From BS750m-G4 sp964472195 (GTDB lineage Bacteria > Bacteroidota > Ignavibacteria > Tepidaquicellales > Tepidaquicellaceae): a stretch of DNA of 13,350 nt. Positions 1 through 7,505 of the stretch are shown here, in pieces. The notes under the pieces are model-generated. The model saw only the letters and a program-made list of their open reading frames with translations. It did no database searches and was not told the DNA's origin. The first letter of the stretch is position 1. Each line of letters starts with the position of its first letter. A program made the position numbers and the translations under genes. The stretch lies in assembly GCA_964472195.1 (NCBI GenBank), contig CAYYJH010000076.1, positions 1 to 13,350 on the forward strand. The letters are read 5' to 3'.

Positions 1-147
1 GGAATTCCAAATTCTACATACGGGCGGTTATTAAATATGTACAGCGGTTGGTGGTTGTTCTTTAAGGTTCATCTTGGCTGGGACACTATTTTGAACCATG
101 ATTGGTCAAAACATAGAGATAAAAACGGATTGTTATTACAAAATTAG
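1..147 (+). CDS. C-terminal end of a LinD/Ldi-like protein (partial, 5' end outside window)
   Basis: Codons in frame from base 1 give 48 residues and a TAG stop at 145-147. The peptide aligns without gaps to the C-terminus of the complete protein at 194-1636: by my count 29 of 48 residues are identical, including the shared LLNM-x-SGWWLF-x-K-x-H-x-GW block and the DWSK-x2-D-x-NG block near the end. The two genes are therefore tandem paralogues separated by only 46 nt, probably in one transcript. The family assignment (linalool dehydratase/isomerase-like) is carried over from the downstream copy, because this fragment holds none of the catalytic residues. Its N-terminal part and its own catalytic residues cannot be judged here. 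Confidence 0.8.
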   Translation, partial: GIPNSTYGRLLNMYSGWWLFFKVHLGWDTILNHDWSKHRDKNGLLLQN

Positions 148-193
148 TGCATTAAAAATAAATACATTCACAATATTTTAAACATAAAAATAG

Positions 194-1636
194 ATGAAAA
201 AAGCACTACTGTGGATCACTTCAATTTTGGTTATTATTATCGTTGTGGTAATAATTATTTTCAAAGTATTTTTAGAGCAGAAACCCTTTGCCACGTCCGA
301 TGATTATTGGACACAACTGGAAAATCACAAACTGACTCCTGACGTAATTGGACACTGGAATCACTGGCTCGGTACAAATGATGCTTTCTCTTTTAGTCAA
401 AACCCAGTGTTTGAATTACCCTCGGATCCCTATGATATTGATATGTATAAAAAATGGGTTGACGCACACAGATACGACAAAGCAGTTATTGATGAAGTAT
501 ATGTAAACTTTTCGGGTGATGGCGATTACGGATGGCCCCTCGATCTTCGCGGTGTCCCCTGGATGTATGCTCTTCACCCCTGGGTTTGGGCATCGCCTTC
601 TATTGCAATAATAGAACCCGGTAGAACAGCAGAAGCTTGTTTTGGGCTCCGGGAAGCTATTAATATGTACCGAAGTCCTGCTGTCTGGAAAGAATATGTT
701 TTTGACCAGGGTTGGGGAGACCCAATGCTCGAAAACATTATGTGGAAAGGACCACTGCTGATTGTTGAAGGATTATACGGATTAATGAGCAATGACAAGG
801 AAACCTTTAAAACTGAAATGATGGCTGTAGCCCAGAACTTGTATGAAATGCAAGATACAAGTATGGCTCTAGAAAAAGGGAAAGGATATGTAGGTGGGGT
901 TTGCTGCGAACCAAACCACTGGTTTCCACAGTGTAATGCTTATGGTACACTTGGAATGCTAATTTATGATAAGCTGTATGGAGTTGATCCGAAATATGGA
1001 TTTTTAATCGGAGAAAAATTTAAGGAAAAATATATAAAATTTCTAAAAGAAGATATAATAAATCCGGAAACGGGTATGATATACAGAAAATTCCATCCTT
1101 ATGGTCCTCAACAGGAGGATAAAGGAATCTCGGGTTTTGCAAATATTTTTGTTGCCATGATGATAAATGCTTTTGAACCCGAACTTGCTCAAAACGTATA
1201 TAAACAGATAAGATCGCAGTATATAAAAAGTTACCCACTGGGTATCGGAAGCTACATGGTGGAAATTCCAGAAAAGGATGCAGTAGGAAACATCACAAAT
1301 CCTGGGGCTGATTTTGCTGGAATGTTTGGTGAATCTGCTGTGAATGTTTTCCTTGCGTGGGCAGCTACTCGGGAATTTGATGATAAAGAAACATTTGATG
1401 AACTACACAAAATGTTTACTAACTTCACACATCCTTATTGGAGACAAGGAGAAATCCGTTTCGATGAGACAAATGATGAACTTGCAGGGATAGGAGACTT
1501 TACCGTTGGACAACTTTTAAATATGCATAGCGGTTGGTGGCTTTTCGCTAAAACACATGTTGGATGGAAAAAGATTCTAGAATATGATTGGTCAAAAAAC
1601 TGGGATGAAAACGGAAAACCTTTGAATAATCCTTAA
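194..1636 (+). CDS. Linalool dehydratase/isomerase-family (Ldi/LinD-like) protein, exported or membrane-anchored, with altered active site
   Basis: 480 residues. MKK followed by a hydrophobic segment at about 5-27 indicates a signal anchor or uncleaved signal peptide, placing the catalytic part in the periplasm as in Castellaniella LinD (about 397 residues, which interconverts geraniol, linalool and myrcene). Recalled family landmarks match in order: a DDYW...LTPDV block (36-51), ENIMWKGPL (180-188), a GGVCCEPN...QCN block (234-248) and a region around GMIYRKFHP (294-302). Cys238 and Cys247 are nine apart, as are LinD Cys171 and Cys180, and Tyr297 fits LinD Tyr240. Pro187 sits where LinD has the active-site His129 (YKGH in LinD, WKGP here). 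The stretch from TPDV to the IIEPG motif is about 36 residues longer than in LinD, and the Asp39/Tyr45 equivalents are not apparent. A TAG stop directly precedes the ATG, fixing the earliest possible start. The family call is firm; substrate and reaction are unknown. The alignment was made from memory of LinD, not computed. Confidence 0.8.
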   Translation: MKKALLWITSILVIIIVVVIIIFKVFLEQKPFATSDDYWTQLENHKLTPDVIGHWNHWLGTNDAFSFSQNPVFELPSDPYDIDMYKKWVDAHRYDKAVIDEVYVNFSGDGDYGWPLDLRGVPWMYALHPWVWASPSIAIIEPGRTAEACFGLREAINMYRSPAVWKEYVFDQGWGDPMLENIMWKGPLLIVEGLYGLMSNDKETFKTEMMAVAQNLYEMQDTSMALEKGKGYVGGVCCEPNHWFPQCNAYGTLGMLIYDKLYGVDPKYGFLIGEKFKEKYIKFLKEDIINPETGMIYRKFHPYGPQQEDKGISGFANIFVAMMINAFEPELAQNVYKQIRSQYIKSYPLGIGSYMVEIPEKDAVGNITNPGADFAGMFGESAVNVFLAWAATREFDDKETFDELHKMFTNFTHPYWRQGEIRFDETNDELAGIGDFTVGQLLNMHSGWWLFAKTHVGWKKILEYDWSKNWDENGKPLNNP

Positions 1637-1775
1637 GTAATAGACTCATTTTACAAGTCATCAAAAAACTATAATAGTCTCTTAATCATTGTGTTTTTTT
1701 GCAATAGCATTTAATATATAATCAAAGTTTTCAGGAGAATAAATTGTCTTCATAATAAAATAAAATTTTGTTTCT

Positions 1776-2525
1776 ATGAATTATATACTCACCTCTCAAA
1801 AAGATGGTATTGTCACTTTAACATTAAACAGGGGTAAGGTAAATGCACTCAATGAAACACTCGTAGAAGAACTACATGGTGTTCTAACGAACTTTACAAA
1901 AGATAATAACGTCAAATCTATTATAATTACGGGACAAGGGAATTTTTTTACATTTGGTTTTGATATTCCAGAGATTTTGAGTTATTCTAAAGAGGATTTT
2001 ATACGATATCTTACGAAGTTTACTGATTTGTACACATACATTTTTCTTTACCCTAAACCAATAATCTCTGCGTTGAACGGTCATACTATTGCTGGTGGGT
2101 GCATGATGGCTTTGGCTTGTGATTACAGAATCATGGTTTCTGGAAAGGCAAGAATAACATTGAATGAAATAGGATTTGGCTCATCTGTATTTGCAGGTTG
2201 TGTTGAAATGCTTCGTTTCTGCGTTGGAAGCAGAATTGCCACAAAAATTGTTTATTCGGGAACAATGTATTCTGCCGAAGAAGCAAAAGAGTTAGGATTG
2301 ATAGATAAAGTTACTACAGATGAAAAACTTGTTTCGACTGCAAGGAAAATTGCAGTAGATTTAGGGGGTAAACCAAAGAATGCCTTCCTCAGTATTAAGT
2401 TGCTACTGCGAACTTCAGTAGCAGAAGAAATGAAACGCAAAGAAGAAAAATCTGTAAAGGAGTTTGCAGATATCTGGTATTCTAAATCTACATGGGAAAA
2501 CCTAAAAAAAATAAAAATTTATTGA
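1776..2525 (+). CDS. Crotonase-superfamily protein, probably delta3,delta2-enoyl-CoA isomerase
   Basis: 249 residues, a normal length for a crotonase-fold acyl-CoA enzyme. The first oxyanion-hole region is FFTFGFDI (57-64) and the second is GHTIAGGC (102-109). Of the two catalytic glutamates of enoyl-CoA hydratase (rat Glu144 and Glu164), the first position is Met110 in AGGCMMA and the second is retained as Glu131 in LNEIGFG. One glutamate at the second position is the pattern of mitochondrial delta3,delta2-enoyl-CoA isomerase, whose LNE motif and CDYRI segment also match, so isomerisation of cis/trans-3-enoyl-CoA to trans-2-enoyl-CoA is more likely than hydration. It would act in the cytoplasm in oxidation of unsaturated or branched acyl chains. 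An in-frame TAA at 1761-1763 rules out a longer start. The gap from the LinD-like gene is 139 nt, so co-transcription is uncertain. A hydratase or another crotonase activity is not excluded. Confidence 0.85.
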   Translation: MNYILTSQKDGIVTLTLNRGKVNALNETLVEELHGVLTNFTKDNNVKSIIITGQGNFFTFGFDIPEILSYSKEDFIRYLTKFTDLYTYIFLYPKPIISALNGHTIAGGCMMALACDYRIMVSGKARITLNEIGFGSSVFAGCVEMLRFCVGSRIATKIVYSGTMYSAEEAKELGLIDKVTTDEKLVSTARKIAVDLGGKPKNAFLSIKLLLRTSVAEEMKRKEEKSVKEFADIWYSKSTWENLKKIKIY

Positions 2526-2638
2526 AGACTTCCCCCTTTTAAATTCAATCAATATTTTCTTGCTTATGTAAATTATTATAAGGATATTTGCAGACACTAT
2601 TTACTATCAAAAACAATAAAGTCAAAGAATAAATTATT

Positions 2639-3004
2639 ATGGATAAATCAAAATGGCTTCAACAATTGTTTGAGAGTATTGATCAAAAAGACGCTGACAA
2701 GTTTGTTACATTTCTAACTGATGACGCAGTATTTAAATTTGGAAATGCAGACCCTGTTAATGGGAAAGCTGCCATACGTGGGGCAGTAGCAGCATTTTTC
2801 TCAAGCATTCAGGCAATAAATCATAAAATTAACGATACATGGTCACAACCTGATGCTGTCATCTGTCATGGTACTGTAACATACACACGTCATGATTCTA
2901 GTCTATTAACAGTCCCGTTTGCAAATATTTTCAAGATGAGAGATAACTCAATTAGAGAGTATCTAATTTTCATTGATACTTCGAGGTTATATCCCGAATC
3001 TTAA
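2639..3004 (+). CDS. SnoaL-like / NTF2-fold protein of unknown substrate
   Basis: 121 residues with the cone-shaped alpha+beta NTF2/SnoaL layout: an N-terminal helix pair WLQQLFESIDQKDADKFVTF (6-25), a TDDAVFKFGN strand motif (27-36), a GKAAIRGAV helix (42-50), and C-terminal strands TVPFANIFKM (91-100) and REYLIFIDTSRLY (106-118). The closing 'Y-L-I-F-I-D' strand carries Asp113 in the pocket. Related proteins include ketosteroid isomerases, polyketide cyclases and limonene-epoxide hydrolases, but many members have no known reaction, so only a small-molecule pocket can be inferred. There is no signal peptide; it is cytoplasmic. It follows the enoyl-CoA isomerase-like gene by 113 nt on the same strand, which makes a linked lipid or terpenoid role possible but unproven. 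Confidence 0.75.
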   Translation: MDKSKWLQQLFESIDQKDADKFVTFLTDDAVFKFGNADPVNGKAAIRGAVAAFFSSIQAINHKINDTWSQPDAVICHGTVTYTRHDSSLLTVPFANIFKMRDNSIREYLIFIDTSRLYPES

Positions 3005-3272
3005 ATTACTTTACTAAAATCAGACCGATTCCTTCCTTTGATCAAGTTCCTCTTTTAGAAAACCGCTCAAATATTTCTATAAGTCAAACGAAAATTTTTC
3101 CATTGAAATAGAAAAATATTCTGTTACCTTAAAATCAAAGAACTCTTCTTTTTATATCTTTCGGTTTGTTAATCTATAATATCAAATATAATAGTATAAA
3201 AAGTACTTACACAATTAGTTAAGTTAATATTAAAATTTTAATCACATTTTAATTCATTAAAGAAAAGAAATT

Positions 3273-4076
3273 ATGATAAAAGCAGGATTCTTGCAGTTTA
3301 ATCCTATCTTTGGTGAAGTTAAAAAAAACCTTGATAGAGTTGTTAATACAATTAGTAAGGTAGATGCTGACCTGATAGTTTTACCCGAGTTACCCTTTAC
3401 GGGATATTATTTTAAGGACAGAGAGGAACTCTGTACCCTCGCCGAAGATCCGAGAGAATCTAAAATAGTCTCATCACTTGTTGAACTCTGTTACAAGAAA
3501 GATTTGTTTATTGTTACTGGTTTCGCAGAAAAAGCTAAAGATAAAATATTCAACAGTGCTATTCTTTTGAGTGCTAAGGGCATAATCCAAACATATCGAA
3601 AGCTTCATTTATTTAACACTGAAAAACTATACTTCGACCCGGGCAATCTTCATCTTGATGTAAGTAATATTCTGGGTATTCATGTTGGATTAATGATATG
3701 TTTCGATTATGCAATACCTGAAGTAGCCAGAACACTAGCACTTAAGGGTGCGGACTTGCTTTGCAATCCATCAAACCTTGTTCTTTACTACAGTCAGAAG
3801 GTTATGCCAGCGAGGTGTTTTGAAAATTCCGTGTTTGCAATAACGGCAAACAGGTTCGGTACAGAGAAACGTCCTCAGGGTGATATTTCTTTCAGCGGTC
3901 AAAGCCAAATTGCCGGTCCAAGGGGAGAAATTATCTATCAAGCACAAAGTGCATTGGAGGAACTGTACATAACAGAAATCAATCCTTCGCTTTCTCGTGA
4001 TAAGAAAATAACCGAAAGAAATGATCTTCTGGCAGACAGGCGACCAGAATTCTATAAAGAGGTGTATAAAGAATGA
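3273..4076 (+). CDS. Carbon-nitrogen hydrolase (nitrilase superfamily amidase)
   Basis: 267 residues, typical for a single-domain member. The catalytic triad is visible: Glu39 in LIVLPELPFTGY, Lys110 in YRKLHLF and the nucleophile Cys143 in VGLMICFDYAIPEVAR. A further conserved NPSN segment is at 165-168 and the GQSQIAGPRGEI strand pair at 209-220. The C-terminal ITERNDLLADRRPEFY (246-261) is typical of the amidase branch related to archaeal PH0642 and N-carbamoyl or omega-amidase enzymes rather than true nitrilases. It should hydrolyse a small linear or omega-amide, releasing ammonia in the cytoplasm; the substrate cannot be read from sequence. The methyltransferase gene begins 6 nt after its stop, so the two are almost certainly co-transcribed. 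The leader is purine/AT-rich without a clear Shine-Dalgarno sequence. Confidence 0.88.
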   Translation: MIKAGFLQFNPIFGEVKKNLDRVVNTISKVDADLIVLPELPFTGYYFKDREELCTLAEDPRESKIVSSLVELCYKKDLFIVTGFAEKAKDKIFNSAILLSAKGIIQTYRKLHLFNTEKLYFDPGNLHLDVSNILGIHVGLMICFDYAIPEVARTLALKGADLLCNPSNLVLYYSQKVMPARCFENSVFAITANRFGTEKRPQGDISFSGQSQIAGPRGEIIYQAQSALEELYITEINPSLSRDKKITERNDLLADRRPEFYKEVYKE

Positions 4077-4082
4077 ATTGAA

Positions 4083-4766
4083 ATGCAACTAATAGAGCTA
4101 ATATCAAAAATAAATCCTGATAACGCACTGGATGTTGGGTGCGGGTGTGGCGAATTCACGCAAAAAATTTCCCGGTTTTGTAAGAATTTAACCGCTATTG
4201 ATGTATCCGATAAATTTATTAAGAGGTGCAAGAACGAACGCAATTCCAGAAATATGGAATTCTTATGCATGAATGCTATATCGCTTACCTTCAATGATAA
4301 TACCTTTGACCTAGTTTATGAAAGAGCTTCTCTACATCATATTTACAACTGGGAAAGAGCACTAGATGAAATAATAAGAGTATCCTCCAATCACATAATC
4401 CTCGAAGAACCAATCGACGACAATAGAAGCCCCGAAAAACTGAATTCCTTTCGCGCTCAAGAATTACTGCTTGAGCTTCAACATGAAATCAATTATCCAC
4501 ATTATAAACATTTAAAGTATGAACAACTAAAAAAATATCTGGATGAAAAGTCCATTAACTACAAACACCATATACAAAAACTTGACACAAAGTATGACTG
4601 CGAAATGCTTTATAAACCTTTCGAAGATATCGCAATGAAAAGCACTCGGTATAACTATTGGATGAATAGATTTAACAACTTTAAAGAGGATTTAAGAAAT
4701 CAAAAAATTGCGGATGATGATGTTTTACTGATTGAATTTCAAAAAAACACTTCGATCAATGCTTAA
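4083..4766 (+). CDS. Class I SAM-dependent methyltransferase
   Basis: 227 residues. The SAM-binding glycine-rich motif I is ALDVGCGCGEF (15-25), the acidic ribose-binding end of beta-2 is LTAIDVS (37-43), and a post-motif segment NTFDLVYERASLHHIYNW (73-90) matches the Methyltransf_11/25 family, followed by the ALDEIIRV helix (93-100). Only 14 residues precede motif I, so the usual N-terminal cap is nearly absent; the start is nevertheless the first ATG after the upstream stop. The C-terminal half (about 110-227) is rich in aromatic, charged and basic residues, has no recognised domain and probably supplies substrate recognition. It follows the C-N hydrolase by 6 nt, which suggests a shared metabolite or modification pathway. 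The methyl acceptor is unknown. Confidence 0.85.
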   Translation: MQLIELISKINPDNALDVGCGCGEFTQKISRFCKNLTAIDVSDKFIKRCKNERNSRNMEFLCMNAISLTFNDNTFDLVYERASLHHIYNWERALDEIIRVSSNHIILEEPIDDNRSPEKLNSFRAQELLLELQHEINYPHYKHLKYEQLKKYLDEKSINYKHHIQKLDTKYDCEMLYKPFEDIAMKSTRYNYWMNRFNNFKEDLRNQKIADDDVLLIEFQKNTSINA

Positions 4767-4816
4767 GAACTTATCTAAACAAGAACGACTTTCCTAAACA
4801 AAAAAATAATATTTAA

Positions 4817-5512
4817 ATGAATTATAAATGGCTCCTTTTTGACTTAGATGGTACATTGTTTGATTACGATAAAGCAGAATCAATAGCTTTGGAAAAAGCT
4901 TTCAACGAATTCAATCATGAATTTGATCCCATATATAACGATGCTTATCTTGAAATAAATAAACTTTTATGGACAGACTTTGAGCAGGGAATAATCACAA
5001 CAAGAAAACTCCGCGTAAAGCGATTCGAAATTTTGTTTTCTAAATTGGGTATCAAATACGACCCTGAGCTGTTTAGTGGTTGTTATTTGTCATACCTTTC
5101 AAAAGAAACACATCTTATAGAAGGTGCCGAAATTGTTTTGAACTCACTTTTTAAAAAAACTGGATTAGCCCTCATTACAAATGGTATTAAAGAAGTACAA
5201 AGATCAAGATTGAAAAAATCTACCATTAATAAATTTTTTTCAGACATAATAATATCCGAAGAAATCGGAGCGGCTAAGCCAGACAAATTGATATTCAATG
5301 CTGCTTTCGAAATAATGAACCATCCGCTTAAAAAAGATGTACTAATAATTGGAGACAGTTTATCGTCTGATGTAAAAGGGGGAAATGATTTTGGAATAGA
5401 CACCTGCTGGTTTAATCCAAATCACAAACCACATGAATCCGATATCTCAGCAAAATATGAGATTGACAAGTTAGTTGATGTTCTACTAATTGTAAAACCA
5501 GATGATATCTAA
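4817..5512 (+). CDS. HAD-superfamily phosphatase, YjjG-like noncanonical pyrimidine nucleotidase
   Basis: 231 residues. HAD motif I is FDLDGT with nucleophile Asp9 and acid/base Asp11, motif II is Thr121 in LITNG, motif III is Lys154 in AAKPDK, and motif IV is the Asp180/Asp185 pair in GDSLSSD. The helical C1 cap lies at about 15-95. The cap segment with LLWTDFEQGIIT (50-61), the ISEEIGAAKP block and the TCWFN segment near 196-200 correspond closely to E. coli YjjG, which dephosphorylates UMP, dUMP, dTMP and damaged or halogenated pyrimidine nucleotides. The same role is probable, in the cytoplasm, cleaning the nucleotide pool. It lies 50 nt after the methyltransferase gene, the last member of the apparent 3273-5512 operon. 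Related HADs of the same cap class, such as haloacid dehalogenase-like hydrolases, are the main alternative. Confidence 0.82.
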   Translation: MNYKWLLFDLDGTLFDYDKAESIALEKAFNEFNHEFDPIYNDAYLEINKLLWTDFEQGIITTRKLRVKRFEILFSKLGIKYDPELFSGCYLSYLSKETHLIEGAEIVLNSLFKKTGLALITNGIKEVQRSRLKKSTINKFFSDIIISEEIGAAKPDKLIFNAAFEIMNHPLKKDVLIIGDSLSSDVKGGNDFGIDTCWFNPNHKPHESDISAKYEIDKLVDVLLIVKPDDI

Positions 5513-5863
5513 CAACATCTAAAAAAAGAACTGTTAGAATTTATGTGTTCTTAAGATATGAACAAAACTCATTACCTGAAGAGCAAATCTCGATTAATCT
5601 CATCAGCAGATTACTAAATAATATTGAAACATTGAGAATTATGTATCGTATTTATTAATAAAGTTAATTTGTTGGTTAAAATAATCAATTTTACTTCTTG
5701 ATATTTTAACTAATTTAATTCAACTATTGATTTTATTGATTTAGACAAATATAATACAAATAATCTAGTATGATAAAAATTTATGGTGTATTTCTTAACT
5801 AATAGTTTAATCTAATCGTAAATATATCATACAAATCTGGATTTCTGAAAATAATAACAATAC
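5513..5863. other. 351-nt intergenic region with no convincing gene
   Basis: Very AT-rich spacer between the HAD gene and the M28 peptidase gene. It holds a sigma70-like promoter candidate (5727-5755) and a weak 6-bp hairpin (5526-5531 with 5547-5552) that could be a poor terminator of the upstream unit. A 50-codon open frame ends at 5658 without an ATG start and resembles nothing I recognise. The region from about 5756 to 5863, which would be the leader of the peptidase transcript, shows no structure that I can support as a riboswitch. Confidence 0.6.
5727..5755 (+). promoter_or_regulatory. Candidate sigma70-type promoter for the M28 peptidase gene
   Basis: TTGATT (5727-5732), a 17-nt spacer and an exact TATAAT (5750-5755) lie about 108 nt upstream of the ATG at 5864. 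Spacing is optimal for a housekeeping promoter. In such AT-rich DNA a TATAAT arises often, and Bacteroidota proper use a different consensus, so this is only a candidate. Confidence 0.35.
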
Positions 5864-7429
5864 ATGAAAAAGTTTAATATTCCATTAATAATCTTACTGC
5901 TTGTAACAAGTTTAGCAAAGCCACAAGAAAACAAAAATGATGCAGTTATTACCATTACGGGAGATGAATTATATATGCATGTTGAATTCCTTGCATCCGA
6001 TGAAATGATGGGAAGGAATACACCCAGTCCGGAGTTGAAAAAATGTGCTGAATACATTGCAAACGAATTTGATTCTTATGGTTTAATACCGGGAGGAAAA
6101 GATGGCAGCTATTTACAGACTTTCAACCTGTCAAAAAATTATCTGGATATTACAAAAGATGACGATGGCATTCCCAATAAATTTTCTTTAGTTCAACAAG
6201 ATTCTAAAACCGACTACGAAATAAAAACTGATTTTACACCTATAGAATCAACCGGTGATGGTGAGATAACTGCTCCTATAGTTTTTGCCGGATATGGAAT
6301 AACTGCCCCCGAGTATAACTATGACGACTATGAAAATATTGACGTTAAGGGAAAAATAGTCTTAATAATGACACGTGAACCACAAGGGAAAAATGAGAAT
6401 AGCATTTTCATGGGAAAAAATTTTACGAAATACGCTTATGATGAAACCAAATACCAAAATGCAATTGAGCATGGGGCTGCTGGTGTAATTATCGTCAGAA
6501 GTCCTCTTTATCAAGTTGGTAAAAGACCACGTAATCCCTGGCAAACATTAACCAATCCTGCTTCAACAAACATTCCAATTAAAGTTGACAACGAATCATC
6601 AAACAATGTACCCGCAATCTATATTCATACCAATGTCGCTAGTCACATTTTCAAAGGAACGGGTAAAAATCTTACTAAAATTTCAAAAGATATCGATGAT
6701 GGTTTAATACCCCAATCCTTTGAAATAAAAAACAAACAAGCTCACATTAAAACAAAACTTATACGAGAAAAAATCCTGACACAAAACGTAGTTGGATACA
6801 TAGAGGGCTCCGACCCCGAATTAAAAAACGAAGTCATAGTTATTGGTGGTCATTATGATCATGTTGGTGTGATGAACGGTGAAGTTTTCAATGGAGCCAA
6901 CGATAATGCTTCCGGGACAGCAGGAGTAATCGAGCTTGCAGAGGCTTTTGCCTTAGCAGAAACAAAACCTAAAAGAAGTATCCTTTTCATTACTTTCACA
7001 GGAGAAGAGAAAGGGTTTTTCGGTTCAAGGTATTATATAAAAAACCCTGTTTTTCCAATTGAAAACACTGTTGCAATGCTCAACCTTGATATGATAGGCC
7101 GCAACGATACAAATGGGGTAGCAATCGTTGGATCTGAGTTCAACAAAGACCTCAATGAAATCATAAAAACAGCAAATGAAGAAATAGGGTTGGTTTTAGA
7201 TTATAGTGATGATAATGTCATAGGGAATAGTGATCATTATCCTTTTATGCTGGAACAGATTCCTGCAATATTTTTCTTCAGCAAGGTGCACCCAGACCTT
7301 CACACCCCGGGTGATGATATCAACAAAATAATTCCGAGAAAGATGGAAAGAGTTACAAGACTTGTTTTTATAACTGCCTGGATAATTGCAAATACAGAAC
7401 GCAGACCTGTTGCTGAACCATATAACTAA
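5864..7429 (+). CDS. Secreted M28-family zinc peptidase (aminopeptidase) with PA domain
   Basis: 521 residues. A signal peptide covers about 1-19 (MKKFN, then a hydrophobic core), so it acts outside the cytoplasm. An N-terminal lid segment with FLASDEMMGR (42-51) is followed by a protease-associated (PA) domain at about 135-285, opening with PIVFAGYGITAPEY. The M28 catalytic domain has the full di-zinc set: His330 in GGHYDHVG, the bridging Asp347 in GANDNASG, general base Glu381 and ligand Glu382 in FTGEEKGFFGSRYY, Asp409 in LNLDMIGR and His480 in LHTPGDD. SDHYPF (456-461) is the usual substrate-side segment. It should remove N-terminal amino acids from peptides, probably for nutrient peptide use. 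All ligands are intact, so it is predicted active. Its precise specificity cannot be read. The following secreted-protein gene starts 76 nt later. Confidence 0.92.
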   Translation: MKKFNIPLIILLLVTSLAKPQENKNDAVITITGDELYMHVEFLASDEMMGRNTPSPELKKCAEYIANEFDSYGLIPGGKDGSYLQTFNLSKNYLDITKDDDGIPNKFSLVQQDSKTDYEIKTDFTPIESTGDGEITAPIVFAGYGITAPEYNYDDYENIDVKGKIVLIMTREPQGKNENSIFMGKNFTKYAYDETKYQNAIEHGAAGVIIVRSPLYQVGKRPRNPWQTLTNPASTNIPIKVDNESSNNVPAIYIHTNVASHIFKGTGKNLTKISKDIDDGLIPQSFEIKNKQAHIKTKLIREKILTQNVVGYIEGSDPELKNEVIVIGGHYDHVGVMNGEVFNGANDNASGTAGVIELAEAFALAETKPKRSILFITFTGEEKGFFGSRYYIKNPVFPIENTVAMLNLDMIGRNDTNGVAIVGSEFNKDLNEIIKTANEEIGLVLDYSDDNVIGNSDHYPFMLEQIPAIFFFSKVHPDLHTPGDDINKIIPRKMERVTRLVFITAWIIANTERRPVAEPYN

Positions 7430-7492
7430 ATATTATTTAGTCAAATAAATTAAATATAAGAGACTTTAAAAAAAATTCACAAAAGAAAAAAT

Positions 7493-7498
7493 AAGAGG
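7493..7498 (+). promoter_or_regulatory. Shine-Dalgarno site AAGAGG for the gene at 7506
   Basis: AAGAGG ends 7 nt before the ATG at 7506. It supports that start and stands out because the other genes in the window have only A/T-rich leaders in this position. Confidence 0.55.
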
Positions 7499-7505
7499 TA
7501 TTAAA

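Noticed and set aside
1733..1737. AGGAG upstream of the crotonase gene as its ribosome-binding site
   Set aside because: It lies 38 nt from the ATG at 1776, and an in-frame TAA at 1761-1763 excludes a longer start.
3137..3151. AAAGAA-CTC-TTCTTT hairpin followed by a T-rich stretch
   Set aside because: A 6-bp stem that is almost all A/T is too weak to call a terminator, and it lies far (over 130 nt) from the previous stop.
3229..3242. 14-bp palindrome ATTAAAATTTTAAT upstream of the C-N hydrolase
   Set aside because: It is pure A/T in an A/T-rich leader, so it is expected by chance.
3771..4088. 105-residue open frame on the minus strand over the C-N hydrolase
   Set aside because: It lies opposite a well-supported gene with an intact catalytic triad and contains no domain. 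The same holds for the other reverse-strand frames in the window.
5526..5552. AAGAAC/GTTCTT hairpin after the HAD gene
   Set aside because: A 6-bp stem with a 15-nt loop and no U tract is too weak to call.
5506..5658. A 50-codon open frame between the HAD and M28 peptidase genes, with a protein-like stretch after a GTG at 5545
   Set aside because: It has no ATG near its beginning and no ribosome-binding site, and resembles no family I know. An open frame of this length is not rare in such a spacer.
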